Under the pieces are notes generated by a model. The model had not been told where the DNA came from. It searched no databases and saw only the letters and a program-made list of their open reading frames with translations. DNA of 64,000 nucleotides, from the NCBI RefSeq assembly GCF_022790535.1, contig NZ_LOHG01000007.1, forward strand, positions 176,840-240,839. Reading direction: 5' to 3'. Position numbers and translations under genes: made by a program. This DNA comes from Pseudomonas maioricensis. Its GTDB lineage: Bacteria; Pseudomonadota; Gammaproteobacteria; Pseudomonadales; Pseudomonadaceae. How positions within the stretch are numbered: the stretch's first letter is position 1; each line of letters begins with the position of its first letter. Shown piece by piece: positions 9,449-19,900 of this stretch.

Positions 9449-9467
9449 GAAAACTTCGATCTAGTGA

Positions 9468-9797
9468 TCAGTCTTCGTTGTCAGCAGCCAGCTCGGTGTC
9501 GTGTGCAATCAGTGACACCAATGCGTTCTGTTGACGGTGCGACAGCTGACGAAAACGCTGCAGCAATTCACGCTCATGCAGTGACAGCTCAGGGCTATCA
9601 AGGCGCAGGCTAGGTTCGTCGCCCAGAGCACCTTCCTGAATCAAGCTTTGTTCGAGGCGAGCAATGATTTCTGAGTTCATGCTGCGATGGTGGTTTTTAG
9701 CTACCTCTTGCACACGATTACGCATGCCATCTGGTAGACGTACAACGAACTTGTCAGCCGTGCGGCTGGAATAAGTAGCCTGTTTCATAGGGCTCAT
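9468..9797 (-). CDS. amrZ: Ribbon-helix-helix regulator AmrZ (AlgZ)
   Basis: 109 aa. AmrZ is a tetrameric Arc-family DNA-binding protein that in Pseudomonas controls alginate, motility, exopolysaccharide and c-di-GMP genes. The N-terminal [18 protein letters not shown] is the flexible arm plus the beta ribbon that reads the major groove. [17 protein letters not shown] is the helix-helix part. The C-terminal half ([18 protein letters not shown]) is the tetramerisation domain. The sequence agrees closely with P. aeruginosa AmrZ as I recall it. The distal start (MSPMKQ) fits the known MRPLKQ form. In fluorescent pseudomonads AmrZ represses flagellar genes, so it may act on the flg genes at the right end of this window. 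Confidence 0.95.
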   Translation of the reverse strand: MSPMKQATYSSRTADKFVVRLPDGMRNRVQEVAKNHHRSMNSEIIARLEQSLIQEGALGDEPSLRLDSPELSLHERELLQRFRQLSHRQQNALVSLIAHDTELAADNED

Positions 9798-9991
9798 ATA
9801 TTTAACCGGTTAGTTCAGGGGAGCGGTTCTTGCAAGTCGCCGCATGGATGTCAATCTGTGACAGCCGTTTTAACGAAATGTTCAACCGTATTCTCAAAGA
9901 GGCCAGCATCATGCCCCAATCTGCCGGATCCTTGGCGTCAATTCTGTGACAAATATTGACCCAGATAAAGGCGATTAGCCAGCACCGATTA

Positions 9992-10020
9992 TCAGAATTG
10001 CGAACAAATTTGCAAAGTCC
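9992..10020 (-). promoter_or_regulatory. Candidate AlgU-type promoter for amrZ
   Basis: Read leftward, GGACTT and TCTGA are about 17-18 bp apart, a fair match to the AlgU (sigma22) GAACTT...TCtgA pattern, about 195 bp before amrZ. P. aeruginosa amrZ is AlgU-dependent with a long leader, which fits. The rest of 9798-10221 shows nothing I can name beyond a GCGGATC/GATCCGC palindrome at 10189-10206. Confidence 0.3.
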
Positions 10021-10221
10021 TTATCTGCCCGCTCATCTGTAAGATTCGAATTCGTGCCGATACTGCACAGGTGCAAACTGCCATGATGGCTATTTGTCAG
10101 CGTAGAAGGTTATCCGCGAAATACGAATGCTGGCCGACGGACGTCACGGGAGGCACGTCATGGCTGTTCAGGGCGTATCACAGAATTGCGGATCGAACGA
10201 TCCGCCAGGAGGGTGCGCAGG

Positions 10222-10407
10222 TCAGCGCAGGACAGGATCAAACTTGAAGCGGCGTCCGAGAATCAGTGCTACCACGAACAAGACGCTGAAGATCCCGGCT
10301 ACGATTTTTGCTGCACTGCTCAGACCTTCAGCGGTTGCAGGCAGCTGGTAATCGACCACTACAGCCAGCAGGGCCAGGATGATGAACGATAAAGCTGACT
10401 TGGACAT
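10222..10407 (-). CDS. Small two-helix membrane protein (DUF1328-like)
   Basis: 61 aa with two hydrophobic helices (about 5-22 and 31-52) around a short polar turn, ending in basic residues. The second helix (AAKIVAGIFSVLFVVALILG) resembles the DUF1328/YtjA small inner-membrane family. GAGAA precedes the ATG. It is leftward, following the 10464-10715 gene by 56 bp, so the two may be co-transcribed. Function unknown. Confidence 0.65.
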   Translation of the reverse strand: MSKSALSFIILALLAVVVDYQLPATAEGLSSAAKIVAGIFSVLFVVALILGRRFKFDPVLR

Positions 10408-10463
10408 GGCGATTCTCTTTTTCGTGGTTTCTTTGGGGCTAGAGGCTCAGAGAGAGGGGGCTT

Positions 10464-10715
10464 TTAGAAGACCCAGCGAGGCTCGGCTCTCACGTTGGCT
10501 GAGTTCGAGGCAGGTGCCTCGTTGTCGTTGGCGAGGGTTACCGCCTGGGGATGGCTGCTGCGGTCGGTCATGATCGCCAGTTGCGGAGCCTGACGTAGCA
10601 GGTGGTGTGGCTGAGCCTGCAGTGCTGTTTGCTCTGCTTTGCCGTCGTCTTGAAAATGAAAAGCCACCAGTGCAACCAGAGCTGCAGCATTCAACACTGA
10701 AAGGGCTATGTTCAT
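10464..10715 (-). CDS. Small hypothetical protein with N-terminal anchor
   Basis: 83 aa. A single hydrophobic N-terminal segment (about 4-20, ALSVLNAAALVALVAF) followed by a polar, presumably periplasmic, low-complexity tail. I do not recognise it. The ATG at 10715 is nine bases after GGAGG; the in-frame TTG at 10721 is too close to that RBS. Coding is supported mainly by the RBS and the sensible membrane topology. Confidence 0.55.
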   Translation of the reverse strand: MNIALSVLNAAALVALVAFHFQDDGKAEQTALQAQPHHLLRQAPQLAIMTDRSSHPQAVTLANDNEAPASNSANVRAEPRWVF

Positions 10716-11029
10716 TTTCAATTACCTCCGACGGAACTTTCTTTAAGAAGGGTCTCTAGCGCATGAGGTATTGCAGTCTGCATGCCAAGTCAGATGATAT
10801 AAAAATCCCTTATAAATCAATGGCTTGAATTTGAATGTGTGGCTGCTGAGCATGCGTTTTGCAATGGTGGCCATGTGGTGCATTGCAAAATGCATGGTCG
10901 TGCAGGTTCCCTGCAAAATAAACGGATATGGACCACAGCCGTGTAAGCCAAAGACGACATGACAAAGTGCCCATGTGCCGTTAACATGCACGCCGTCCTC
11001 GCTGGCACCAATCGGTGTGCTGGCCCGTT
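10716..11029. other. Intergenic region upstream of tRNA-Arg(CCT)
   Basis: 314 nt, AT-richer than its surroundings, with no supportable gene. It contains the inverted repeat listed at 10851-10896 and a TATAAAAATCCCTTATAAATC stretch around 10797-10817. Confidence 0.5.
10851..10896. repeat. 16-bp imperfect inverted repeat
   Basis: CATGCGTTTTGCAATG (10851-10866) and CATTGCAAAATGCATG (10881-10896) are complementary at 15 of 16 positions, with a 14-nt spacer. There is no T-run, so it is not a terminator. It could be an operator, a remnant of a mobile-element end, or an RNA hairpin. Confidence 0.6.
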
Positions 11030-11106
11030 GTCTCAGTAGCTCAATTGGATAGAGCATCCCCCTCCTAAGGGGAAGGTTGGCAGTTCGAACCTGCCCTGGG
11101 ACACCA
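11030..11106 (+). tRNA. tRNA-Arg (CCT)
   Basis: 77 nt with acceptor GTCTCAG/CTGGGAC, discriminator A and encoded CCA. The anticodon loop CTCCTAA gives CCT, reading AGG. A GCAGTTCGAACCTGC T-arm is present. It sits exactly where the accessory region to the right begins; tRNA-Arg(CCT) genes are frequent integrase targets. Confidence 0.97.
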
Positions 11107-11160
11107 TATTATTCAAGGCTTCCAGCGATACTGGCTCACGCCGTATACCTTAAGGGTGCA

Positions 11161-11262
11161 GTGTTGTCGGCTGAGCGTTTCCTCATCGCACCGGATGTGA
11201 TGGGCCTGCCGACCCGTATCAAGGATGAGAACGGAAATCGTCCTTGGAACGAGGGCGTCTAA
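11161..11262 (+). CDS. Possible small ORF or gene remnant
   Basis: 33 aa from a GTG, ending TRIKDENGNRPWNEGV. The open frame continues upstream into the tRNA, so the true start is unclear. The peptide reads like the end of a real protein rather than random sequence, but I do not recognise it and the RBS is weak. It is followed by a terminator hairpin. Confidence 0.25.
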   Translation: MLSAERFLIAPDVMGLPTRIKDENGNRPWNEGV

Positions 11263-11291
11263 GGCTCGATCTTTAGCTTTATATGCTCCAG

Positions 11292-11325
11292 AAACGCCGC
11301 TCTGAGAGCGGCGTTTGTGTTTTTG
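11292..11325 (+). terminator. Terminator after tRNA-Arg(CCT)
   Basis: AAACGCCGCT-CTGAG-AGCGGCGTTT followed by GTGTTTTT. It may also stop the leftward operon that ends at 11371, though the T-run on that strand is short. Confidence 0.7.
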
Positions 11326-11370
11326 ACGATTCGCGTCATGCTTCGGGAGTATCTTGACCCTGTGTACGAC

Positions 11371-14300
11371 CTACTCCTGGAGAGCGATCCAGCCGTCGAT
11401 TATCTCCTGCCGAACGGGTTGTAATTGATCGTTATTGTTCACATTGCGTGAAAGCTGCTGCGTCGTGCTGTCAGCGGAATGCCAGACCCATTTACCATGC
11501 GTGGTATCGGGAAGCGTCAACGATAACTGGGCGCCAATCGCTTTCAAGAGGGGGCCGGTGCGCAGGAAAACTTTCATTCGACTCAACGCGCTGGTGAAGT
11601 GAACGGCAGGCAGCGTGATGGCCTTAACAGGTAAAACGCCGGTCGTGGCGTGCACTACGGCTCGCGGATCAATCAACATGGTCACGGTCACCGGTTGCTC
11701 TGCCTCGGCTCGTATTACCAGCGATCGCTGAGCGGGAGAGCCCGCCAACGCATGTGCTGAGACGTACGGTGCATTGAAATCGGTGACGCCGTTTGCCACT
11801 GGCCAGTAGTTCACCAAACCATCCTTGATGTGATCGGATGCGCCCAAATGAACAGGAAACTCCACGGCACGAATGCTCTCGTTCTGCTGGTTGACGGTGC
11901 CTTCAATACGGCGTCGCAACGCATCCCACGAATGATCGACTGCCGGGCCGCCTTTGAGCTCAAGTGCAATTGTGGCGCGCACCAAGGCCAAAGGGCGCCC
12001 CAACAACAGGGCGATGGCGTCATCAGCATTGTTCGAGTCAGGCTGGATCTTATGCAACTGTGCCTTGGTCTCTATACGAAACCTGCGGATGCCTTCCACG
12101 CCACTTTCGCGAAGTGTGTGTACGAACGCAGTTAGCTCAGGGTGAGCAGGCTTGAGGAATTCCTCTGGATCGTCGAGCAAACGGGCATTCGGCGGCGGTG
12201 ATTGCCACAGCACCTGAGCATCTGCGCCAGCACTGCAGCGAAGTGTGCCCAATGACTCACCATTCTCTTGGAAGAAGGAAATACCGCCGTCGACATTGTC
12301 GAGTACCACCCAGCCCATGACGGGTGAAGTGGAGGGGTGGGAGTTGCTTTGTACGGTGCCTGACCTGGCGCTTATCCATCGAAACTGAAGCCTTGCGGGG
12401 CGCGTGATTCTGACGGGAAGTGAGGCGACAGGCAGGGCATCATCTGATTGTGTTTCTGGCAGCAGACGTTTGCAGATCAGAACCTCCAGCGAATCAGGAT
12501 TGCAGGCCGAGTGATCCTGAAAGCGTCCGAATCGGTCAACGATTCGCAATCTCTGTAACGTAAGCGCACCCGCTCGTAACGGGTTCATCGGGTTGTCTTG
12601 CAAGGGAGCGAACCAGTTTTCCCTGCCAACGGCCTCGGCGATCTGACTGATGTCTTCACGGCGCTTGAGGGTGCCATCCGTATCCTGATAAGGGTCGTAG
12701 ACCGGTAGTTGCCCGGAGGGCCTGATCATCAATAACCCGGCGCCGAAATCACTCATTGTCTGGGTGGCCAGTGGTAGTGTGCCAATCCAGTCAAGCAGGT
12801 CTGCGAGCCCCGGTGCGTCGGGTTGACGACTGAGCACTGCCTGCACTGTGTTGATTAACTGAAGAGTGCCATGGTGGGCGAGCATGCCAGTCCCCCTGTA
12901 TTGCCAGGCCGGGGCGTCCTTGACCAGATCATTGTCGATACGGAGATCGTGCTCTTGGTTCCACCCAAGATGATCAATCAGCGCCGGCTGACCGAAAGCT
13001 TCCGCGCCGGGTTGCTTGAGACTGACTTCATACTGGAACTGCCAGGGAAGCCAGGATGTCCACAGTGTGCCCATCTGCTTGGGCGATTGGGGTGGTAATT
13101 TCGATCGAAAACTGACGGAAGCTGCCGTAGCGTTGAGCAAAAAGGCTTGGGCCTGCTCGCCAAACAGTTTAGAGGCCGCCTCAGCGAAGCCTGGTGTTTC
13201 ACCTTGCTGCTCTGTCAGATGTGTACGAACAAGAGACGGAGCCTCGGAAGAAAACAAAACAGCCTCTGCTGCCAGAGCATCAATCGGTGCCGCCAGCTCC
13301 TTTGGCAGACCCGGGCTAGCCGCCAGTGCGAGCCATTGTTGAGTTTCAAGGTGTAATTCTTTCTCCTCAACGGACAAGGTAGCTCCGGTGACAATCTGAT
13401 CGCCCAGGCGACAAGGCAGCTGTCGACCCTCCGTATAGTCGAAGGGAGTAGACAACGACCGGGTTGCCAGTTCATGGCCGAGCAGCATCAACGACGGGTC
13501 CTGAGCTCGCCAGAATCGCGGCGCGGCCTGGCTTTCCAGCCGATACCCGGAAGGCAATCGTTGCTTGATGTGTTGCATGCTTTCACGAAGCTGCGTTTTC
13601 TCCTGATCAACTTGCCGGGATTCGAGCAAGATCTGCTTCGCCTGTGCCATGAGCACGGGGAATATTGTCTCGGCACTCAAGTGGCCCGTCGGCGCGTAGA
13701 GGGCAAGCTGGTATGTGTGCCAATCCGCGTACAACTGGCGTCGCGCGCGGGTTAGTTCGCCGCGGCGGCGATCCAGTGCCTGCTGTTCAATGCAGAGATC
13801 ATCCAGCAACCTGGAGATTTCCTCGGACAAAGAAGCGATGGTCTGTGTCGCGTTATCGGTTTGTTTGGGAGGGAGGATCGCCCACAAACTGCCGCCGGAG
13901 CTGCTGGTAAAACCCGCCTCGTGCATCTGATTGGCATAGATGTCCGCGCCGTCGGGGCGCTCGACAGACTCTTGCACCTGGCCAAATTGCAACGCATTGA
14001 GACCGCCCTCAAGCTCAGGGGTACTGGCTACTGTCGCCACCAATACAGACAGGGCTTCGGGTACCGATGTGCCAACCGAACAGCTCAGTGGCTGTTGTTT
14101 AAGCGTCTCGAAATAACGGTTTCTCAAATCCCACTCAACTTCCTGTAGCGCGCTGTTGCACAACATCTGGTGGGGACGTGCGTTTCCTTTTTCGTAGCCC
14201 TGCCACGTGCAAAAGCGTTTGATCAGGCCAAGCCCGGAATCCGTTGAAAGAGGGCTGCTGATTTCCGGGCTGTACCAACCCACTACGTGATAAGCGAGTT

Positions 14301-14973
14301 TGTTTTTACCGGCGGGCAGGCCTTTCACATCGTCATAGAAGCCAAATACGCTAGCGCTGTTGGGATAGAAGGATGCGAATGTCGGATCGCCATAACCCAG
14401 CGCGGTCAGCGGAGCGTAACGTTTAGCCCCCGTGGCCTCGCGCCAGTCGTCAGCTGGAAAATGTTGACCGATGTATTGATTGCGTTGAGTGCGCGTCGCC
14501 ATGTCGACGGGTACTGACGGGTGGATGAGTCCAAGACCAGCAGGCGGCGCATCATTGAGGCGGTCACTTTCAACCACCCAGCGCCGCGACTCGCAGGTTC
14601 CGTCCGGCTTGAACAACACACGTGTGATCAACCAGCGGTTTGGCGTGTTCGGAAATCCGCCGCCCTTGCGGGCTTTCCCTGTCGGGGCCGCATCCTGCTC
14701 TGCATGACGCAGCGCCTCAGGCAAGGTCCAGTGAAGGTGGATGCCCACCAGTGCCCCTTTGCCCTGCGCAAAGGGGTGTCCGCTATCGAGCACGGACTGC
14801 GTGAGGTTTGGGCGTCGTTGGCCTGATGGTTGAGAGGGGCCGGATAAATACATGAAGTCATACGTCGGGCCCAGCACCTCGTACTTGCTGTCGAACTGCC
14901 CGACGCGCAGCAGTTCCAGATCCATGGGGACAATCAACGTAGATAGATTAGAAGTAGGATTGTCCTGGCTCAT
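11371..14973 (-). CDS. Large protein of unknown function (last gene of four-gene operon)
   Basis: 1200 aa, no signal peptide or membrane helices, so presumably cytoplasmic. Its ATG overlaps the previous stop (ATGA), indicating translational coupling. Features visible: an N-terminal block with GIHLHWTLPEALRH (about 77-90) and PNRWLITRVLF (about 110-120). A Glu/Arg/Gln-rich coiled coil spans about 375-475. A middle block contains ALTLQRLRIVDRFGRFQD. A late block around 988-1015 contains LLLGRPLALVRATIALELKG, and FPVHLGASD follows. From memory, these HLHW/PNRW and GRPLALVRA blocks recur in uncharacterised bacterial proteins encoded near DUF6603-type giants. No catalytic motif is recognised, and I assign no function. 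Confidence 0.85.
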   Translation of the reverse strand: MSQDNPTSNLSTLIVPMDLELLRVGQFDSKYEVLGPTYDFMYLSGPSQPSGQRRPNLTQSVLDSGHPFAQGKGALVGIHLHWTLPEALRHAEQDAAPTGKARKGGGFPNTPNRWLITRVLFKPDGTCESRRWVVESDRLNDAPPAGLGLIHPSVPVDMATRTQRNQYIGQHFPADDWREATGAKRYAPLTALGYGDPTFASFYPNSASVFGFYDDVKGLPAGKNKLAYHVVGWYSPEISSPLSTDSGLGLIKRFCTWQGYEKGNARPHQMLCNSALQEVEWDLRNRYFETLKQQPLSCSVGTSVPEALSVLVATVASTPELEGGLNALQFGQVQESVERPDGADIYANQMHEAGFTSSSGGSLWAILPPKQTDNATQTIASLSEEISRLLDDLCIEQQALDRRRGELTRARRQLYADWHTYQLALYAPTGHLSAETIFPVLMAQAKQILLESRQVDQEKTQLRESMQHIKQRLPSGYRLESQAAPRFWRAQDPSLMLLGHELATRSLSTPFDYTEGRQLPCRLGDQIVTGATLSVEEKELHLETQQWLALAASPGLPKELAAPIDALAAEAVLFSSEAPSLVRTHLTEQQGETPGFAEAASKLFGEQAQAFLLNATAASVSFRSKLPPQSPKQMGTLWTSWLPWQFQYEVSLKQPGAEAFGQPALIDHLGWNQEHDLRIDNDLVKDAPAWQYRGTGMLAHHGTLQLINTVQAVLSRQPDAPGLADLLDWIGTLPLATQTMSDFGAGLLMIRPSGQLPVYDPYQDTDGTLKRREDISQIAEAVGRENWFAPLQDNPMNPLRAGALTLQRLRIVDRFGRFQDHSACNPDSLEVLICKRLLPETQSDDALPVASLPVRITRPARLQFRWISARSGTVQSNSHPSTSPVMGWVVLDNVDGGISFFQENGESLGTLRCSAGADAQVLWQSPPPNARLLDDPEEFLKPAHPELTAFVHTLRESGVEGIRRFRIETKAQLHKIQPDSNNADDAIALLLGRPLALVRATIALELKGGPAVDHSWDALRRRIEGTVNQQNESIRAVEFPVHLGASDHIKDGLVNYWPVANGVTDFNAPYVSAHALAGSPAQRSLVIRAEAEQPVTVTMLIDPRAVVHATTGVLPVKAITLPAVHFTSALSRMKVFLRTGPLLKAIGAQLSLTLPDTTHGKWVWHSADSTTQQLSRNVNNNDQLQPVRQEIIDGWIALQE

Positions 14974-16946
14974 GCTCTCTGATCCTTGATTCTGAACGTG
15001 ACGATGCCGTTATTAGTTGCGAGCCTGGCGGCGAAATCGGCTGCGTTTTGTGCGCCCAGGCATTTAGCCAATTCGGCGGCAGCCAGGACGGGACCGCGCA
15101 GTACAGGATTCTTCGGGAAATTGAAGCCTTGGCTTTCGGCAGGCTCGATCAGGTCAACGCGACGCATTTGGCCATCGAACAGACACAAAAGAAGGTCAGG
15201 CGTCAGGTTCTCCGCCCGAAGCAGGGGCAGCGATTCGGTACTGTCGGCTGATGAGAAGCCTTTGACCTCAATGCCAGGCCAGGCGGATACCACACGAGAG
15301 CGAAGGATGAAGCCACTGATGACATCCGTCGAGGTGTCGGAACCATCCTCGCCCGTGCTTTCGTCGATCAGCGAGCGCCGAATCTTGTAAACCTCTTGCA
15401 GCGCATTCTCGATCAAGACAGTGCGCAGGCTTTTCTCTCGAGCGGGATCATCGCCCCCCAGACTTAAAGCCCCATCCAGCAAGGCTCGGAGCCAGTTGCG
15501 ATCAACCCTGAAACAACGCAGTGACTCCTGCGGCACCATCGCCGGCTCCGGAATGAGGTAGCCGAGCGGTACGCCATAGAGCAGGAGCCAACGGCTGAGC
15601 CAGTTCTGGACGATGATCTGATCCGCGCTGATGCCTTGTTCGGTACTCGCATTGGTCGGAGCGCGCAGCCAGCAACTGAGTTGTTTTGCATCGAATGTCA
15701 CATCGTAGATATTCGCGGCTATCGAATATCGGGGCGAAGCTACATTGCTTGCTGTCTCGCCTGACTCCATGCCCGGCATCTGCGCAGGCGATTCAGTCGG
15801 CTGTGTCTGAAAAGCGCTGAGATCGGAGTTCTGATACCACTGGATTTTGCAGCGATGCAGGGCGTTGCTGAACGCCTTGTTCGCCAAGCCCAGGTGTCGG
15901 CCCAACTGCCAGGCCGCAGCGTATCCGGTATCAAACATGCCAAGCTCAGGGTCGTAGCGCAGCAGGGCGTCAGCGCTGTTGGTCGAGACGGCAACTTCAA
16001 GGGGATTGGCCCGTAATGGCAGCAGCGGCCCGCGATACCAGGAAACCGTGTTGATCCCATCGCGAAGCTGATGATCCAGCGCGCAGTACCCTGTGGCGTA
16101 GGACTCCTTGACCAGGCTGACATCTGGCGAGTCATCCGCTTGCGGTACGCTGACAGGCTGCGCCATTGGGCCGTGATCGACGTTCTTGAGCAGGCTGGCA
16201 AAATCGTGATCGTTGTCCGTACAACCAAAACTCCAGGACAACAAGCTTGATAATTCGACTTCACCGTCTTGTGTTTCACCACCCGGCAAGATCTTGCCAA
16301 GACCATTGAGCGCAACCAGGTGGACAACGTAACGGTGTCCGGTCTGACAGGGTCGGTTACCGACGACTACCGCATATTCGCTATCGGGCGAATCATCGCT
16401 GGCAGCCGCCTTATCGGAGATTGAAACCCGTCGCACATGTGCCAGCCAAGGTAGGTCATCGAGTGTCGGCGCCAGACTCTCGAACTGACTTCTTGAAAGG
16501 CTGATGATCTGTCCGGACGGTTTGATTTCGGCTTCGCCAGCTTCAGCTTTTACCGGGTTTTCAGGCACTGCAAGGCGTGTCAGAGGTGGCGGATCCAGTT
16601 CGTCGAACACCAACAGTGCGAGCCAGGGCGGGCTGTCAGGGCCGGGCCGGGCGTCGGCACTTAATTGCCAGGGCAGGGTTGCCTGATTCAACAGCACATA
16701 CGGAAGCGTTCCTTCAAAACGCCCCTGATGTCCGTCCGGTGGGTAACAGGCGTGCACCCCTTGCGGATCGATCTGGTGTGTAAGCGTCTGCACGATGATG
16801 GTTTGCGAGCGTTCGAAAACTTCCAGTTGTTTGACCGATCCTCGCTTGTCCTTGACGGTTTGCCGAATGCTGATTGTGTGTGTGCCCGACACAAGCGTTG
16901 GCCGGATAGAGGGCAGGTAAACCGTTTTTTTCTTTGAATTGTCCAT
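14970..16946 (-). CDS. Protein of unknown function (third gene of operon)
   Basis: 658 aa, soluble. The start at 16946 is chosen because GGAGGAGTCAGTA stands just before it and the preceding gene's TAA overlaps it (TAATG). An in-frame ATG 21 bases earlier lacks this. The N-terminal region is beta-rich (LPSIRPTLVSGTHTISIRQ). Around 67-120 come the blocks YPPDGHQGRFEGTLPYVLL, LPWQLS and PWLALLVFDE. These look like a conserved structural core also seen, from memory, in unannotated neighbours of DUF6603 genes. The remainder is mixed alpha/beta without a recognisable active site. Tight coupling to both neighbours suggests a stoichiometric complex. Confidence 0.85.
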   Translation of the reverse strand: MDNSKKKTVYLPSIRPTLVSGTHTISIRQTVKDKRGSVKQLEVFERSQTIIVQTLTHQIDPQGVHACYPPDGHQGRFEGTLPYVLLNQATLPWQLSADARPGPDSPPWLALLVFDELDPPPLTRLAVPENPVKAEAGEAEIKPSGQIISLSRSQFESLAPTLDDLPWLAHVRRVSISDKAAASDDSPDSEYAVVVGNRPCQTGHRYVVHLVALNGLGKILPGGETQDGEVELSSLLSWSFGCTDNDHDFASLLKNVDHGPMAQPVSVPQADDSPDVSLVKESYATGYCALDHQLRDGINTVSWYRGPLLPLRANPLEVAVSTNSADALLRYDPELGMFDTGYAAAWQLGRHLGLANKAFSNALHRCKIQWYQNSDLSAFQTQPTESPAQMPGMESGETASNVASPRYSIAANIYDVTFDAKQLSCWLRAPTNASTEQGISADQIIVQNWLSRWLLLYGVPLGYLIPEPAMVPQESLRCFRVDRNWLRALLDGALSLGGDDPAREKSLRTVLIENALQEVYKIRRSLIDESTGEDGSDTSTDVISGFILRSRVVSAWPGIEVKGFSSADSTESLPLLRAENLTPDLLLCLFDGQMRRVDLIEPAESQGFNFPKNPVLRGPVLAAAELAKCLGAQNAADFAARLATNNGIVTFRIKDQRA

Positions 16947-19900
16947 TACTGACTCCTCCAGCGGCATATGCGCGGTGCATCGACCAGCAGACGTGATGGC
17001 GTGGCGGCTGCGTTGTCCGCAAGGTTGGGCATCTTGCGCATCGGGATGCTGGCTTGCACGATGGCGCCTTCATGAGAGGCCCGTTCGGACAGGTCATTGG
17101 CGACCTGCTGATCCACAACGGCAATGGCTTCAAGCAGCTCCATGCGTCGAGTTCCAACGTTTGGTGCATGGATCGAATCAGTCAGTTGGCTCATGTCAGG
17201 GTTTGCAACGACAGGACGGCGCACGGGGCGTACCCAGAAGGCTTGCTTGTCGTGCTGGCAGAGATCGCTCACAACAACAGGTGCATGCTCGGCCGCAGGC
17301 ATCTTTTCAAGCGTCAACAGTGCACCGGTAAGCAAATCTGCCAGGGTTTGGTCTTTGGGTAAGGTTCCGGGGGCAGGGCGGCCTGATGGATTCCACAAGC
17401 CTATCGCGACCGAAGTGAGTGTCGGGCAAACCACCCAGTGGCCGGCATTCGCTGTCTGTACCGTGACAACGACTTCCAGATCCTGCGCGGTGATGTTCAT
17501 CGGGCCGATGCCGAATTCACGACCTGGCCCGTGTGTCTGCCCGTCGACATCAAGGATCCTGGTGGGAATGCACAACGTAAGATCAATCTCCAGCGTCCCT
17601 GGATCTACCAGCCAGTGGGCAGCAGCGCTTTGTTCGGCATTTGCATCCGGGCTGAGCGGCAGATTTGTGAGCGGATCGATTTTGCCCAATAGCCCGGAAC
17701 GCGCGGTGAGTGTTATCAGGCTGTCAGTAACGGTCGTCGTCCCGGCCACCTCGGGCTTTTCATTTTGCCGTTCTCCAGCGTTGGCTAATGGCAGGAAGCT
17801 GCCGCGAAAATCGCTCCAGCTTACCTCGGGCAGGGCAAGAGCTTTAGATTCACCGATCAGAATGTCTTTGCTCAGTCCATAAAAACTGACCCTTGCCAAC
17901 GCGCCAAAAGGAGGCCCCCAAATCTCCATGGACACCGCAAGATCCAGGGCCAGTTTAAGCGTGATGGGCCAGACTTCGACTTCTGCCTCTACATGCACGG
18001 CGATCCTGACATTAGCGGCGTATGCGAAGGGTTGGAAGAAGATGATGAAATCCGCCTGCGCCTTGAACGTTGCTGTGCCCCAACTGGAGCGATAGTCGAC
18101 TTGCAACAGTCCGCCGGCCATTACCGCTGAAGGCGTGAGTGCGAAGTATTGCTCGCCTTTGATCTGTACCTGATCGGAGACTTGCCAGTTGAGCGCCAGT
18201 CGCCCTACCCGAGGGTAATGGGCCGGAATTTTGAAGCCAGGGTGGTACCCGCCCAAGGTCATTACGAAGTCGCCAGCGTACTGACTGGGCTGCATCCAGC
18301 AATACAAGGCGAAGCCACCACTGATGACCGCATCCTTGCTTAGCAGGAAGGAGCCGGGCGCAAGCATCCCGTCGACCTTCAGCTCGCCCACTGCAGGGTG
18401 GTACTGGGCCTGCATCAGGATCTCAGCATGCACAAGGGGCGTGAGACTTAAACCAGCGGTTTTGGCCGGGGGGAAGTTGAGGTCAAGCTTGGCCATCACA
18501 TTGACCTGGGTTTGCTCACTCAGCGACAACACCAACAGTCCCTTGCCCTCGAGGATCTTGAACGAGGTGAACCTGACACCGACTGCCACCCAGTGGTCGC
18601 CCCTGGAAGGACTGCTGATTTTTTCAAAACGGTCGATGGCGCTGCTATCGACGGTGCCGCTTTCCAGGGCGGTAATCATTGGGTGGGTGGCGACCTGCGC
18701 CAGACTCACGTTCTTCCAGTCTCGGTTGTAGCCAATACCGCCGGCCAGTCCGGTCACGTAAAACATGGGCGGACCGCCCAAGGGCGTGTCGAGTACGGTA
18801 AAAATGGCCACGTGAGTCGTTGCCGGTTCCTTGTCAGTGGCCGGTGTCTGGCAGTAGGAGCCGATTGCGCTGAGTGTGACTTGGCCGAAACCGATCATCA
18901 CAGTGCCCGCGTAGTCGTTCTCTTGCCTTTTCACCAGCCCGCCGGACACCCTCAAGGCGTCGGTCGTGCAACTGACTGTCATCCCTCTGAGGTCCCAGTC
19001 TGGTTTTATCGGCAAACCGATCCGGGTTTTCATCTCAAGACCCAGCAATCCCAGTTTGAGCGGGCCGAGGCGGGCGGAGGCATCAAGCATGAAGCTGACG
19101 CTCGCGATATCAGTCGCAATCCCCAGACGCTCGAACGTGACGGGTCCCAGGTTTCGCCCCAATGGCAGCCACCATCCCCGGTCGGCTCCCACGGGTGGCG
19201 CAAACCCCGGGGCTGTGACGGATTTTGATGGATTGGTGGGTATCTCCGGGTCCGGCAGGGCAGTGGCTGGCGTTGCCGATACGACGGGCACTTTCGCAGC
19301 TTTGTTCTCTGGTACAGGGGGCAACGATTCTGACGGGGGCTTTTCTTTCACCGCGGGGTAATCGATCACTTTTTTGTAATCGATCAGCGTCAGATTCGCC
19401 CGCACTGAAGCTTTGCCTCCCAGCTTTTTCGGGGCGGGAAACACGTGGTCGTCGAGTCCTTTGAACAAGGTACCGAGTTCGACGTCGTTGCAAGTGCTGG
19501 ACAGGCGCAAGCTCAGGTCATCAATGGCGGCCACATCGACCTTCTCAGCCTCCTGAGTGATGGACCGAACTGCGTGAGTCGCCGCTTTCATCGGGCCACC
19601 CACCAGAGGCAGCTTGAACAGATCCAGGGTAGGCACATCCAGTTGCAAGAAGTGTTGCCAAACAGTCGTCGCACCGTTTTCGGCAATCGGCTTGGCCGCG
19701 ATCAACACCAGCGAGTATCGGGCGTCATTGATATCGACTTCGCAACGAATCCCCAAACGAGTGCCGGCTTTTCCGAGGCGGATGTCGAGGTAGAGTGAGC
19801 TGACCGTGACCGTGCTCTGTCCCAGCGGTGATTGGAAGCCAATCTCGCTCGCCATGTCATTGAGCAAGGCAGCCAGGTCGATGCGGGTTTTGATATCGCC

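Noticed and set aside
10743..11057. Minus-strand open frame of 104 codons upstream of and into tRNA-Arg(CCT)
   Set aside because: It overlaps the tRNA antisense, has no RBS and no recognisable composition.
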